From Saprospiraceae bacterium (GTDB lineage Bacteria > Bacteroidota > Bacteroidia > Chitinophagales > Saprospiraceae): a DNA stretch of 64,000 nt. The stretch is taken from positions 24,075 through 88,074 of the forward strand of contig WFXH01000102.1 in assembly GCA_015490715.1 (NCBI GenBank). The letters run 5' to 3'. The translations under genes and the position numbers were made by a program. Of the stretch, positions 45,520 to 54,532 are shown piece after piece. The notes below the pieces were generated by a model that had not been told where the DNA came from, made no database searches, and worked only from the letters and a program-made list of their open reading frames with translations. Numbering within the stretch: position 1 is the stretch's first letter; every line of letters starts with the position of its first letter.

Positions 45520-48459
45520 CTATTGCCGTGTGAGTTCGTAGAGGATTTCTACCAGGTGGTAGGCCTGGCGCCCTACGCCGTCGCGTATTTGGTGTCGACA
45601 GCTGACGCCATTGGCGCAGAGGATGGTCGAAGGGGATAGGGATTGGATATGGGGGAAGAGGACGAGCTTGCCAATGTTCATGCTCATTTCGTAGTGGTCT
45701 GCATCGTAACCGAAAGAGCCGGCCATGCCGCAGCAGCCGGAGGGTATCTGCTCCACCTCTACGCTGCGCAATGTTTGCAATATGCGCACGGTGGCATCGC
45801 TATCGCCAAGGGCTTTTTGATGGCAATGGGTGTGGACAGCTATACGTACGGGCGTTTTACCATGGGAGGTACGCAGGAAGACGTGCTTGGCTTCAATCTC
45901 GCCGGCCAGCCACTCGTCGAAGGTCATTGCAGCTGCAGCAATGCGTTGGGCGTCCTTGCGGAGGTGCCGCGGTACCAACCGCGGATATTCGTCGCGATAG
46001 CCCAAAATTGCCGAGGGCTCAAGACCAATGAGCGGTGTGTCGGGACCGATTTTCTCACGCAATCGCCGCACATTGGCGATTGCTGTGCGTCTTGCGGCGC
46101 GAAGGAATCCCTTCGATATTTGGCTACGAGCGGAGTCCCACACGGGAGCGATGCGCACTTCGTATCCCCATCGGTTGCACAGCGTAATGCACTTGCGGAG
46201 TATATCGGGTTCGTGATAGCGCGTAAATTCGTCGGCGAGCAGGTAGATACAACGCTGGTTGGGGTATGTGGGCACAAAGCGTTGCTGTGCAATGACAAAG
46301 GGCTTGTCGTGGAAGAGCGGTAGGGATCGCCGAGGATGTATGCGCAAGATGCGGCGTAGCCATCTGCTCTTAGGAGAACACAAGAGCGCATTCGACCATT
46401 TGCGGAAGCGACTGCCAAGGGCAAAAGTGCGATAGGCAAAGCCAAAGAAATAGTCCCGCAGGGGGCGGATGCGCCAGCGATAATATTGGGCAAAGACTTC
46501 GGCACGCAATGCGGCGATGTCTACCGTAGAGGGACATTCCGACTTGCACCCCTTACAGCTGATGCAATGTGACAGGATGTCTTTGAGGTCTTTCACTCCA
46601 AGTGTGTGATGTTCGTACATCACAATGCGCGCAAGATTGGCTCGCGCGCGCGTGGATTGGTATTCGTCACGCGTGGCGAGATAGGTGGGACACATCAGTA
46701 CGCCATAGGGAGATTGTCGGCGACAATCGCCACTGCCATTGCACTTTTCTATTGCCCGAACGATACCTCCCTCGTGGTCGAAATGCATTACCGTGGGGAT
46801 ATCCGGTGTCGGTACTCCGGGTGTGGTGCGTAAGTCCTGGTCCATGGGAAGGGGGCGAACGATTTTATGCGGATTAAAAATTCCGTTGGGATCCCAGGTG
46901 TCTTTGATGCGGCAGAATAGTTGATACAAGGTCTCTCCCAGGACGATGGGTATAAAAGGGCTTCGGACGCGTCCATCGCCGTGTTCACCGCTGAGGCTGC
47001 CCCGGTAGCGAGCCACTAAGTGGGCCGTCCGTTCAGTGATCTGACGGAATCGCTTGACCTCATCGGGGTCTTTGAGGTTGAGTACGGGGCGGACGTGTAG
47101 TTCACCAGCCCCTGCATGGGCATAGTACACGGGGTCTTGACCGAAAGATCGCAACATTTGGTCTAAATCGAGGATGTAATCCTTCAGCTGGTCGATGGGC
47201 ACGGCCGTATCTTCGATGCAAGCAACGGCTTTGTGGTCGCCCGGCATATTTCCCAATAGGCCAAGGCCTGCTTTTCGGAGCTCCCAAGCCGCTTGGATGT
47301 CCTGGCCTTGTAGTACTACGATTTCATACCCGATAGAAGCCTTACGACAGCGGTCGAGTACGGCTGTAAGGAGTGTGTCGAGCTCTTGCGGAGTGTTTTC
47401 GCGCAACTCCATCAGTAAAATGGCAAAGGGCTCGCCGCGGACCCATTCGCGTAGCTTAGCATAACGGGGGATTCCTTCGGTGCACTTCAAGATGTGGCGG
47501 TCCATCATCTCGAGTGCATAGGGTCGAAACTCCATTAAGAAGGGGACGGCCTCCATCGTCGAGGCCAAATCTCGGAAATGAAAAGCCAGTAGCAAGACTT
47601 CTTTTGGGGGAAGGAGGCTGAGCTCGAGCTCTATTTCCGTCACGAGCATCAAGGTTCCTTCTGAGCCGCAGACCAACTTTGCGAGATTAAACGGCGGGCC
47701 ACCCTCGGTAAAGGGATGCATCTGGAGCAACACATCTAAAGCATAACCTGTATTGCGGCGGTGCAGCTGAGGGGGCGGGTAGCTGCGGCGGATTTCTTTT
47801 CGTATCTCCTCATCGGAGAGAATAGAGCATATGTCGCGGTATATCTGTCCCTCCAAATTGTCGAGCTTGCACTTTTGGTCGAGTTCTTCAGCAGAGAGTG
47901 GACCGAACTCGACAAAACTGCCGTCGGATAAAAATCCTCGCACGGAGCGCACCCAATCGCGCGTAGTACCGTACTTGATCGAGGAGGAACCACAGGAGTT
48001 GTTGCCGACCATGCCGCCGATGACGCAGCGATTAGAAGTGGAGGTATTGGGACCAAAGAAGAGACCGTAGGGACGCAAGTATTCGTTGAGCGCATCGCGA
48101 ACGACACCGGGCTGTACCCACACAGTGCGCGCCGCTTCGTCAAGGGAAAGGATGTTGTTCCAATATACCGACATGTCGACGACGACGCCGTCGCCCGTCG
48201 TCTGTCCAGCCAGTGATGTGCCCGCACCACGCGGGATGAGCCCCAAGCCCAGACGACGGCATACCTCAACGATGTGTCGTATGTCGGCTTCGGTCTTGGG
48301 ATAACACACTGCCCGAGGGATCGATTGATACACCGAGCTATCTGTGGCATAGAGGTACCGCATGGCCTTGTCGACAAAGACCTTGCCTTTCATCCCTTCC
48401 GACAATAGGCGATACAATCGCCGCTCTTCTCGCGCTTTGCTGGTACCCTTGGTCGACAT
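45520..48459 (-). CDS. YdiJ-type FAD-linked oxidase with iron-sulfur domain (D-2-hydroxyacid dehydrogenase-like)
   Basis: Protein of 979 aa combining a FAD-binding PCMH domain (IPRGAGTSLAGQTTGDGVVV; GGMVGNNSCGSSSIKYGTTR), a FAD-linked oxidase C-terminal domain (residues about 320-560; GSLSGEHGDGRVRSPF), two [4Fe-4S] motifs (CNGSGDCRRQ...MCPTYLATRDE and CISCKGCKSECPSTVD), and a CCG heterodisulfide-reductase-like domain (GCCGMAGSFGYDADHYEMS). Such fusions oxidise D-lactate, D-2-hydroxyglutarate or glycolate and pass electrons to quinones. Substrate is not determined. Confidence 0.9.
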   Translation of the reverse strand: MSTKGTSKAREERRLYRLLSEGMKGKVFVDKAMRYLYATDSSVYQSIPRAVCYPKTEADIRHIVEVCRRLGLGLIPRGAGTSLAGQTTGDGVVVDMSVYWNNILSLDEAARTVWVQPGVVRDALNEYLRPYGLFFGPNTSTSNRCVIGGMVGNNSCGSSSIKYGTTRDWVRSVRGFLSDGSFVEFGPLSAEELDQKCKLDNLEGQIYRDICSILSDEEIRKEIRRSYPPPQLHRRNTGYALDVLLQMHPFTEGGPPFNLAKLVCGSEGTLMLVTEIELELSLLPPKEVLLLAFHFRDLASTMEAVPFLMEFRPYALEMMDRHILKCTEGIPRYAKLREWVRGEPFAILLMELRENTPQELDTLLTAVLDRCRKASIGYEIVVLQGQDIQAAWELRKAGLGLLGNMPGDHKAVACIEDTAVPIDQLKDYILDLDQMLRSFGQDPVYYAHAGAGELHVRPVLNLKDPDEVKRFRQITERTAHLVARYRGSLSGEHGDGRVRSPFIPIVLGETLYQLFCRIKDTWDPNGIFNPHKIVRPLPMDQDLRTTPGVPTPDIPTVMHFDHEGGIVRAIEKCNGSGDCRRQSPYGVLMCPTYLATRDEYQSTRARANLARIVMYEHHTLGVKDLKDILSHCISCKGCKSECPSTVDIAALRAEVFAQYYRWRIRPLRDYFFGFAYRTFALGSRFRKWSNALLCSPKSRWLRRILRIHPRRSLPLFHDKPFVIAQQRFVPTYPNQRCIYLLADEFTRYHEPDILRKCITLCNRWGYEVRIAPVWDSARSQISKGFLRAARRTAIANVRRLREKIGPDTPLIGLEPSAILGYRDEYPRLVPRHLRKDAQRIAAAAMTFDEWLAGEIEAKHVFLRTSHGKTPVRIAVHTHCHQKALGDSDATVRILQTLRSVEVEQIPSGCCGMAGSFGYDADHYEMSMNIGKLVLFPHIQSLSPSTILCANGVSCRHQIRDGVGRQAYHLVEILYELTRQ

Positions 48460-48567
48460 ACGGTATGGATTTATCCATCAAAGATGCGCATATTTTATAA
48501 AAATAAGAGAGGCAGACGGGGCGTTGGTACTACAATGATTGTCACAACGCCGTCATACACATCGATA

Positions 48568-49251
48568 ATGCCCATAGTCGAAATCCGTTGGTGGATAACG
48601 GGTCTACTGAGTCTCCTCTGGCTCATTGGGCAGACAGGTTTTGCTCAGCTCGTAGGGCACAATGTTGAAGAGCTCCACGAGGTAGATACCATCGTGCACG
48701 AAGACCGCGTCGGTTATATCGTCACGGCCGTCGTTCAAGGCGACGATACTATTATTCTCTCTTCTTTGCCGGAAGTAAAGGTCGTACGCAAACGCATTTT
48801 TCACAACTGGGAAGACTACCAGAAGTATTACCGCTACATGCGGTACGCCAGGACAGTCTATCCCTACGCCGTCGAGTCTATGCGCCTATACCGTCAAATT
48901 CAGCGCGAAACTGCCCACATGTCCCGACGAGAGCGACGCCGCTACATCAATCGCCTCAACAAAGCACTGAAAAAGGAGTACAAAGAGCCGCTAAAAAATC
49001 TCACACGTACACAGGGATATATCCTCATCAAGATGATCGAGCGAGAGCTGGGCATTCCCTTCTATCGGCTCATTCGCGAGACGCGTGGATGGTGGACCGC
49101 TACCTATTATCAAAATATCGGGAAGATTTACGGCTACAATTTAAAAAGGGGATATGTTCCTGGCGAAGACCCCATTCTCGACATTGTGTTGGACGATTTT
49201 GACATTATGAAATCGTTGGAGGAGCTCGAAGGTCAGCAGTGCGATGATTGA
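48568..49251 (+). CDS. DUF4294 domain protein, exported
   Basis: Protein of 227 aa from the ATG at 48568 (alternatives at 48484 and 48535). The N-terminal hydrophobic segment (ITGLLSLLWLIGQTGFAQ) is a signal peptide. The DUF4294 core follows (NWEDYQKYYRYMRYARTVYP; ERRRYINRLNKALKKEYKEP; LTRTQGYILIKMIERELGIP; FYRLIRETRGWWTATYYQN). Conserved in Bacteroidota and of unknown function. Its end overlaps the mevalonate-diphosphate decarboxylase start by eight bases. Confidence 0.85.
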   Translation: MPIVEIRWWITGLLSLLWLIGQTGFAQLVGHNVEELHEVDTIVHEDRVGYIVTAVVQGDDTIILSSLPEVKVVRKRIFHNWEDYQKYYRYMRYARTVYPYAVESMRLYRQIQRETAHMSRRERRRYINRLNKALKKEYKEPLKNLTRTQGYILIKMIERELGIPFYRLIRETRGWWTATYYQNIGKIYGYNLKRGYVPGEDPILDIVLDDFDIMKSLEELEGQQCDD

Positions 49252-50350
49252 CTCGACGGATCAAAAGGTGCCGCACACCTGCCCGCCAGAGGGCGTGGTG
49301 GGTTGGCGTAGCCCATCGAACATTGCACTGATCAAGTACTGGGGCAAGCAACCACAACGCGAACAACTCCCCGCCAATCCCTCCCTGAGCTTTACCCTTA
49401 GCCATGCCTTCACGGATATGTGGCTCTACTGGTCGAAGCGCACGCAAGCGGATGATCCTATCGAGTTGAAGCTGTACTTCGAAGGCCGTCCTGCCGACAA
49501 CTTTCGAAAGCGCATCTACGATTTTATGCTCCGCCTATTGCCCGAAATGCCCTTTCTGGGCGAGTACGCCATTACGATTCACACGCGCAATTCCTTTCCC
49601 CATTCTGCAGGGATTGCCTCCTCTGCATCAGCCATGAGTGCGTTGGCCCTGTGCCTGGTGGAGTGGAAATATCGATGTCTAAGAGCCGTCTTTGATCTCC
49701 ACCAGCACTATCGTGAAGTGAGTAATTTGGCACGTCGAGCAAGTGGTAGTGCCTGTAGAAGCGTCGTACCTCAAGTTGCTCTCTGGGGAGCACATCCCAA
49801 TGTGTCTGAGGCATCCGACAGCTATGCAATTCCCTTGGCCAAGGCCTATCGCGATTTTGCAGAGCTGTGGAAAGACCTCATACTCATCGTCGATCAAAGC
49901 CCAAAATCGATTTCCAGTAGCCAAGGACACGCCATGATGGAGAGCCATCCCTACGCTGCTACGCGCTACCAACAGGCGACAGAGCACTTGAGTGTGCTGC
50001 TAAAGGCGATGAAAGAAGGCGACGTAGAGACTTTCGGACGTGTCGTCGAAGCGGAGGCCCTTACCCTGCATGCCCTGATGATGTGCTCGCCAACGCCGTA
50101 CTTGCTGATAAAGCCTCAGACACTCGAAGTCATCGATGCCATCCAAAATTGGCGTAGGACTCGCGATTTGCCCATGTATTTTACCCTCGACGCAGGACCT
50201 AATGTGCATCTGCTCTATCCGCAGGCGTATGAGGCGGAAATCTGGGAGTTTTTAGCTACTGCACTACCCACCTTTTATCGCAATCCCTCGCGATATCTTG
50301 CCGACGAAGTGGGCCATGGGCCGCAACCCCTGGAAGCTCAAGATGCTTAG
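49244..50350 (+). CDS. mvaD: Diphosphomevalonate decarboxylase family protein
   Basis: GHMP-family enzyme of 368 aa making isopentenyl diphosphate from mevalonate diphosphate. Visible: GWRSPSNIALIKYWGKQ, NPSLSFTLSHAFTD, the Ser/Ala-rich phosphate loop FPHSAGIASSASAMSALAL, NLARRASGSACRSV, and FTLDAGPNVHLLYP. Related bisphosphomevalonate decarboxylases are possible. The mevalonate route is present in several Bacteroidota groups. The rest of the pathway is not in the window. Confidence 0.88.
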   Translation: MIDSTDQKVPHTCPPEGVVGWRSPSNIALIKYWGKQPQREQLPANPSLSFTLSHAFTDMWLYWSKRTQADDPIELKLYFEGRPADNFRKRIYDFMLRLLPEMPFLGEYAITIHTRNSFPHSAGIASSASAMSALALCLVEWKYRCLRAVFDLHQHYREVSNLARRASGSACRSVVPQVALWGAHPNVSEASDSYAIPLAKAYRDFAELWKDLILIVDQSPKSISSSQGHAMMESHPYAATRYQQATEHLSVLLKAMKEGDVETFGRVVEAEALTLHALMMCSPTPYLLIKPQTLEVIDAIQNWRRTRDLPMYFTLDAGPNVHLLYPQAYEAEIWEFLATALPTFYRNPSRYLADEVGHGPQPLEAQDA

Positions 50351-50353
50351 CAG

Positions 50354-50833
50354 TCAGAACTTTTTATGCAAATGCCTGTCCCTGAAATAGTAAAATACCA
50401 TTTTATCCTCCTCTAAGGGCAATAGGGCTATCTCGTAACGGAAGGTATACCGAGATCGGGTACTTGGCACATAGCACTCCCAATAGAGGGGACCAATCGA
50501 ATGGCATTGTTCGCGCAATTGGTACAAGAGCTGTCGCCCTTGAGGGCTCGTCGATGGTTGGTAAGCGGCCTTCTGGAGGCGCATTTTTCTGTCGTAGTAG
50601 AAGATATAAATACCGCTGTAGGAACTGTTCGTATCGCGTACCGTCATTGCGAGGATATCATCTGCGGGATACCATAGGCGTAAAAACTCGATCTCTTTGT
50701 CGATATCCAGCATCAAATCTCCCAATTCAGGTCCAGGCCAATAGGGAGGATACTGGGCCCACGACCTTGCAAAAGTCCCCAGGAGCACGACAATCATCGA
50801 TAATGTGACGATGTGTTTCAACGTCGACGGCAT
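50354..50833 (-). CDS. Small exported protein of unknown function (first of a pair)
   Basis: Protein of 159 aa with a signal peptide (LSMIVVLLGTFARSWAQ). The mature part is rich in Tyr, Trp and Arg (YPPYWPGPELGDLMLD; TVRDTNSSYSGIYIFYYDRK) and ends RDRHLHKKF. No family recognised. Its ATG abuts the stop of the preceding gene with no spacer. Convergent with mvaD, four bases apart. Confidence 0.6.
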   Translation of the reverse strand: MPSTLKHIVTLSMIVVLLGTFARSWAQYPPYWPGPELGDLMLDIDKEIEFLRLWYPADDILAMTVRDTNSSYSGIYIFYYDRKMRLQKAAYQPSTSPQGRQLLYQLREQCHSIGPLYWECYVPSTRSRYTFRYEIALLPLEEDKMVFYYFRDRHLHKKF

Positions 50834-51436
50834 TTAATCAAGTGAAGTGTCTGACCCAAATGCATTGCGGTAGATGGTGCTAAGTCGCAACCAAACGATC
50901 GTCTTGTCGTCGTAAAACAACAGCAGTTTGCGAATTTGCCCCTCTTGCACATGGACGATGGCGTAATTTGCATTGTGCTCGAGCTTTTCGTTTTTATAAC
51001 CAAACAAGATATGGTAGTGTGTGCTGTCGCGCAGGTAATCCCACAATTCGACTTTTCTATCGGCGATGAGGATATTTATGAAGTCGGTGTCCATTTTCGC
51101 GATTTGAGGTATGAAATAGAAGAAGTGGTGAAGGGAATCGTAAAAGTAGGCCATGCGGTCGTGCGCAATGCACAGTATGGGCTTGCCGATGAGGAATTCC
51201 TCTTCATCCAACAGGGCACTGTCGATCATCACCGTATCTGAGGTGAGGAGCCGTTTGGCTAAGTCAGGGGAGTAACGATATGTCCCTCTACAATCGACGT
51301 AATAGTAAGCGTATGCAGATGTCGTCTGACCATACATAGAGGAGAGCGTGCCCCCCAGCGCCAGACAGTAGAGCGCTTGGCACAGCAACGACAACGGAGA
51401 TAGGGGCAACAGAGGATGCGACATCAGAGGATTCAT
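50834..51436 (-). CDS. Exported protein of unknown function (second of a pair)
   Basis: Protein of 200 aa with a Leu-rich N-terminal hydrophobic segment (PLLPLSPLSLLCQALYCLAL), probably a signal peptide or anchor. The mature part is Tyr/Asp-rich (YAYYYVDCRGTYRYSPDL; AYFYDSLHHFFYFIPQIAK). No family recognised. Its ATG directly follows the rmuC stop (TAAATG), so it is in the rmuC transcript. Confidence 0.6.
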   Translation of the reverse strand: MNPLMSHPLLPLSPLSLLCQALYCLALGGTLSSMYGQTTSAYAYYYVDCRGTYRYSPDLAKRLLTSDTVMIDSALLDEEEFLIGKPILCIAHDRMAYFYDSLHHFFYFIPQIAKMDTDFINILIADRKVELWDYLRDSTHYHILFGYKNEKLEHNANYAIVHVQEGQIRKLLLFYDDKTIVWLRLSTIYRNAFGSDTSLD

Positions 51437-52666
51437 TTATCGACGGGGTTTAGGTAAGCTCTTGCGCGCACGCGCACCGAGCTGCTTGAGTTTTTCGATG
51501 CGGTCGACGAGATTGCCCTTGCCTTCATTTAATTTCTTTTTTACATCTGTCAGTGTAGCATGGACGGTTCCGAGCTGTCGATCGAGCTTGTGGATATCTT
51601 CGATGAGGCCCACAAACTTGTCGTAGAGTTTGCCTGCTTCATCGGCGATCTGAAGAGCGTATTTCTGCTGTTTGTCGTAGCGCCATATGGTTTCAATGGT
51701 GCGCAGAGTGGCCAAAAGGGTCGAAGGGGTAACGATGACGATTTGCTTTTGAAAGGCCTTCTGGTAGAGCAAAGGGTCTTTACGCAGAGCGACAGCCAGG
51801 GCGGGCTCGATGGGCATAAACATCAAGGTCAGTTCGGGACTTCCCTCGAGAAGGTGATGATACCTTCGCTCATGCAAAGTTTCGACGTGTTGTTCGACGC
51901 TGCGCACATGCTCTTGTAAAAAACGCTCTCGCTGACTTTCGTCGTCGGCATTGGCATAGCGCTCGTACGCAGTGAGTGAGACCTTGGCATCGATAATGAT
52001 GTAGCGGTCTTGCGGCAAATAGACGACCACATCGGGTATGTAGCTCCTTCCATTGGAGTCTTGCAGGCGGGGATAGAGTTCGTACTCCGTGCCCTGTTGG
52101 AGCCCCGAGCTCTCTAAGATGCGCTTGAGGAGCATTTCGCCCCAGATACCCTGGGTTTTAGCATCTGCTTTCAAGGCATTGGTGAGGCGTTTAGCCTCAT
52201 CGCTCATGGCTTGACTGTTTTGGATGACGAGATGGATGTGCTCTTTGAGCTCTGCGTGGCGCATATTGGTGTCTTCGATAAACTTGTCGATGCGGGCTTT
52301 GAATTTTTCGATCGACTCCTTAAAGGGCTCGATGGTCGTCTGAATTTCACGCCTACCGGTCTTCGTGAGATGCGTGACCTGGTCGGCGAGAAAGTTTTGT
52401 GTAAAATGTTCGAGCTGTAGCTTTAATTGGTTGGCCATGTTCTTGTAGTAATCCTGTGCTTCCCGTTGTGCAGCAAGGCGCGCCTTGTACTGGTGCAATG
52501 CCTTAGAGGTTTCGTCGAGATGAGCGCGCAATTCCTCCTTGAGGTGTTCGAGCTGCTGGAGTTTTTGCTGGAGAGTGCGGGCACGTTGAGCTGTGCGATA
52601 CCACTCAATAGCGAGCAGGAGCGAGATAAAGCTGAGGATGATTATGACGACAATGGGCCAATCCAT
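51437..52666 (-). CDS. rmuC: RmuC-family DNA recombination/repair protein
   Basis: Protein of 409 aa. A membrane anchor (MDWPIVVIIILSFISLLLAI) is followed by a long coiled coil (residues 25-170, Gln/Glu/Leu-rich) and the RmuC nuclease-like domain (ADAKTQGIWGEMLLKRILES; DVVVYLPQDRYIIIDAKVSL; FMPIEPALAVAL). The family limits DNA rearrangements at inverted repeats and is linked to phage restriction in other bacteria. The ATG at 52666 gives the anchor; longer starts are rejected. Confidence 0.92.
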   Translation of the reverse strand: MDWPIVVIIILSFISLLLAIEWYRTAQRARTLQQKLQQLEHLKEELRAHLDETSKALHQYKARLAAQREAQDYYKNMANQLKLQLEHFTQNFLADQVTHLTKTGRREIQTTIEPFKESIEKFKARIDKFIEDTNMRHAELKEHIHLVIQNSQAMSDEAKRLTNALKADAKTQGIWGEMLLKRILESSGLQQGTEYELYPRLQDSNGRSYIPDVVVYLPQDRYIIIDAKVSLTAYERYANADDESQRERFLQEHVRSVEQHVETLHERRYHHLLEGSPELTLMFMPIEPALAVALRKDPLLYQKAFQKQIVIVTPSTLLATLRTIETIWRYDKQQKYALQIADEAGKLYDKFVGLIEDIHKLDRQLGTVHATLTDVKKKLNEGKGNLVDRIEKLKQLGARARKSLPKPRR

Positions 52667-52683
52667 CGGCGATATTTGACGAA

Positions 52684-52691
52684 TAAAGATA
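52684..52691 (-). promoter_or_regulatory. Possible -7 element for rmuC
   Basis: TATCTTTA on the minus strand, one base off TAnnTTTG, 17 bases before the rmuC ATG. Confidence 0.35.
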
Positions 52692-52824
52692 CGCAATGTG
52701 CAGCCAATGCCGAGCGGCGAGTTGTGCGGGGCGCTGGTCGATGTCCTCCAACACATTATGGAAATTGTTAAAGGGTAGTTCAGGAATTTTTAGGTAATTA
52801 TAGGTTAGTAAAAAAAATAATATT

Positions 52825-52832
52825 TATCTTTG
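52825..52832 (+). promoter_or_regulatory. Upstream promoter -7 element toward mraZ
   Basis: TATCTTTG on the + strand, exact TAnnTTTG, 250 bases before the mraZ ATG. It would give a long leader crossing the MraZ operator, or start a small RNA. Confidence 0.45.
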
Positions 52833-53027
52833 CAGTGTTCAAAGCATTATCAATTACGATTATTTATATATGATGTGCTTTGGACAGCGGCCTCTACGAC
52901 GGTAGGGGTGGCAGTTATTGACAAGGATATGTTGATATCGGGCAGCGGGCGTTCGCATTTTGCTTATACCTTTAAAAATCAGGGTATAAAATATATGCGA
53001 AAATTGTAATTTTTTTGTGTAAAAGAG

Positions 53028-53042
53028 TGGGAGAATGTGGGA
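53028..53042 (+). promoter_or_regulatory. mraZ: MraZ operator (two TGGGA boxes)
   Basis: TGGGA-N5-TGGGA at 53028-53032 and 53038-53042, the ten-base-period repeat recognised by MraZ in other bacteria. Degenerate TGT words continue the period at 53018 and 53048. It lies just upstream of the -7 element at 53050-53057, so MraZ binding would compete with RNA polymerase and make the operon autorepressed. Confidence 0.75.
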
Positions 53043-53049
53043 AGGTGTG

Positions 53050-53057
53050 TACCTTTG
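53050..53057 (+). promoter_or_regulatory. Promoter -7 element for the dcw cluster
   Basis: TACCTTTG, exact TAnnTTTG, 25 bases before the mraZ ATG. The expected -33 position falls in the operator; no TTG is present there, so the promoter may be weak or activator-dependent. Confidence 0.6.
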
Positions 53058-53082
53058 TGGTGAAAAGATGACCTGAGAGGCG

Positions 53083-53556
53083 ATGACGAAGTATCAATTG
53101 CTGGGAGATTATGCCTGTAGGCTCGATGCCAAGGGTCGGTTGAAGTTGCCGGCCGATTTGTTGAAGCAATTGATGCGAGGTAATGTGCATCGCTTCGTGC
53201 TCAAGAAGAGTCCGGACGGGTGTTTAGTGTTGTACCCGGAGGACGTATGGCAGGAAAAGACTAAGTGTATTGAAGGGTTGAATCCACTGATTAAAGAAGA
53301 GCGGGCGTTGAAGCGGGCTTTTTATCGAGGGGCTCGGTACGTGCGTTTGGATGAGGTGGGTAGGATACACATACCGCCAGCGCTACTGGAATATGCGGGT
53401 ATCGATCGGTTGGTGATGGTGCTGGCGATGGGGGATGAGGTGGAGATCTGGAGCGAAGCTGCCTACCGAGCATCGGAAGCGGAGGATCTAAAGGTGCAGG
53501 AGGAGGTGCCGCGTCGGATTTGGAATAGTGGGGAGCGGGGTGCTCAGAATGATTGA
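53083..53556 (+). CDS. mraZ: Transcriptional regulator MraZ
   Basis: Protein of 157 aa with two SpoVT/AbrB-like repeats (LGDYACRLDAKGRLKLPADL and YVRLDEVGRIHIPPALLEYA), a DNA-binding ring protein that represses the dcw operon. First gene of the cluster as in most bacteria; an MraZ-type operator lies upstream. Confidence 0.95.
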   Translation: MTKYQLLGDYACRLDAKGRLKLPADLLKQLMRGNVHRFVLKKSPDGCLVLYPEDVWQEKTKCIEGLNPLIKEERALKRAFYRGARYVRLDEVGRIHIPPALLEYAGIDRLVMVLAMGDEVEIWSEAAYRASEAEDLKVQEEVPRRIWNSGERGAQND

Positions 53557-53577
53557 TGCGCGCGCAATGTCGAATAT

Positions 53578-54495
53578 ATGGAATACCATCGCCCGGTATT
53601 GTTGGAGGAGAGTGTGCAGTGGTTGGTGTATGATGTGGAGGGCGTGTATGTCGATTTGACGTTTGGGGGCGGTGGTCATTCCAAAAAGATCCTTGAAAAG
53701 TTGGGTGCCTCCGGTCGCTTGTTTGCGCTCGACCGCGATGAGGATGCGCATCGCGAAGCCTCTTTTGTAGACGACGACCGTTTTACCTTTATACTGTCGG
53801 ATTATCGACACTTGCGGCAGTGGTTGGAGTATTACGGTGTCGAGGGTGTGCATGGTGTTATAGCTGATCTGGGGGTTTCGTCGCATCAGCTCGACGTGGC
53901 AGAAAGGGGGTTTAGTTATCGCCTCGATGCGCCGCTCGACATGCGGATGAGCAAGGGACTGCGTCGTGCGGCGAGCGATATTCTCAACAGCTATGCGGAG
54001 TCTGCTTTGGTGGAGCTCTTTAGTCGCTATGGAGAGGTGCGCAACAGCCGTCAGCTTGCGCGATGGATCGTACAGCAGCGGCAGCGTCGACCGTTTCATG
54101 CGATTCGCGATTTTGTCGAGCGCTTGCGCCCCGTAGTCCGAGGAAAGCCTGAGCGGTATTGGGCACAGGTCTTCCAGGCCTTGCGCATCGAGGTCAATGA
54201 CGAATTGGGCGCCCTCAAGCAGGTGTTGTCGGATGTGCGGGACTTGCTCTTGCCCTCGGGTAGATTGGTGGTGATTTCGTATCACTCCTTAGAGGATCGT
54301 TTAGTAAAAAATCTCATCAAAACCGGTCATCCCGAGGGAGGCGAAGAGCGCGATGCTTACGGACGAGTAATTCGCTATTTCAGGCCCCTGGTTAAGGGGG
54401 TGATTCGGCCGTCGGAGGAGGAAATTGCCCACAATCCGCGTGCGCGAAGTGCCAAAATGCGCGTTGCCGAGCGTTTGAATCGCACGATTTCATAG
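53578..54495 (+). CDS. rsmH: 16S rRNA m4C1402 methyltransferase RsmH
   Basis: SAM-dependent methyltransferase of 305 aa. MEYHRPVLLEESVQWL, the SAM site VYVDLTFGGGGHSKKILEKL, DLGVSSHQLDVAERGFSYRL, and VISYHSLEDRLVKNLIK are family marks. Second gene of the dcw cluster. Confidence 0.96.
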   Translation: MEYHRPVLLEESVQWLVYDVEGVYVDLTFGGGGHSKKILEKLGASGRLFALDRDEDAHREASFVDDDRFTFILSDYRHLRQWLEYYGVEGVHGVIADLGVSSHQLDVAERGFSYRLDAPLDMRMSKGLRRAASDILNSYAESALVELFSRYGEVRNSRQLARWIVQQRQRRPFHAIRDFVERLRPVVRGKPERYWAQVFQALRIEVNDELGALKQVLSDVRDLLLPSGRLVVISYHSLEDRLVKNLIKTGHPEGGEERDAYGRVIRYFRPLVKGVIRPSEEEIAHNPRARSAKMRVAERLNRTIS

Positions 54496-54532
54496 TATAA
54501 AAAAATATCTGTCGTATAAAATCGTATGCCGT

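Larger units (their letters stand above)
52667..53082. other. Long intergenic region between rmuC and the dcw cluster
   Basis: 416 bases holding the rmuC promoter element, a + strand -7 element TATCTTTG (52825-52832), an inverted repeat TTATACC/GGTATAA (52964-52970 and 52983-52989), an MraZ-type operator (53028-53042) and a second -7 element (53050-53057). No coding sequence longer than about 12 codons is supported and no RNA gene was recognised. Confidence 0.7.
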
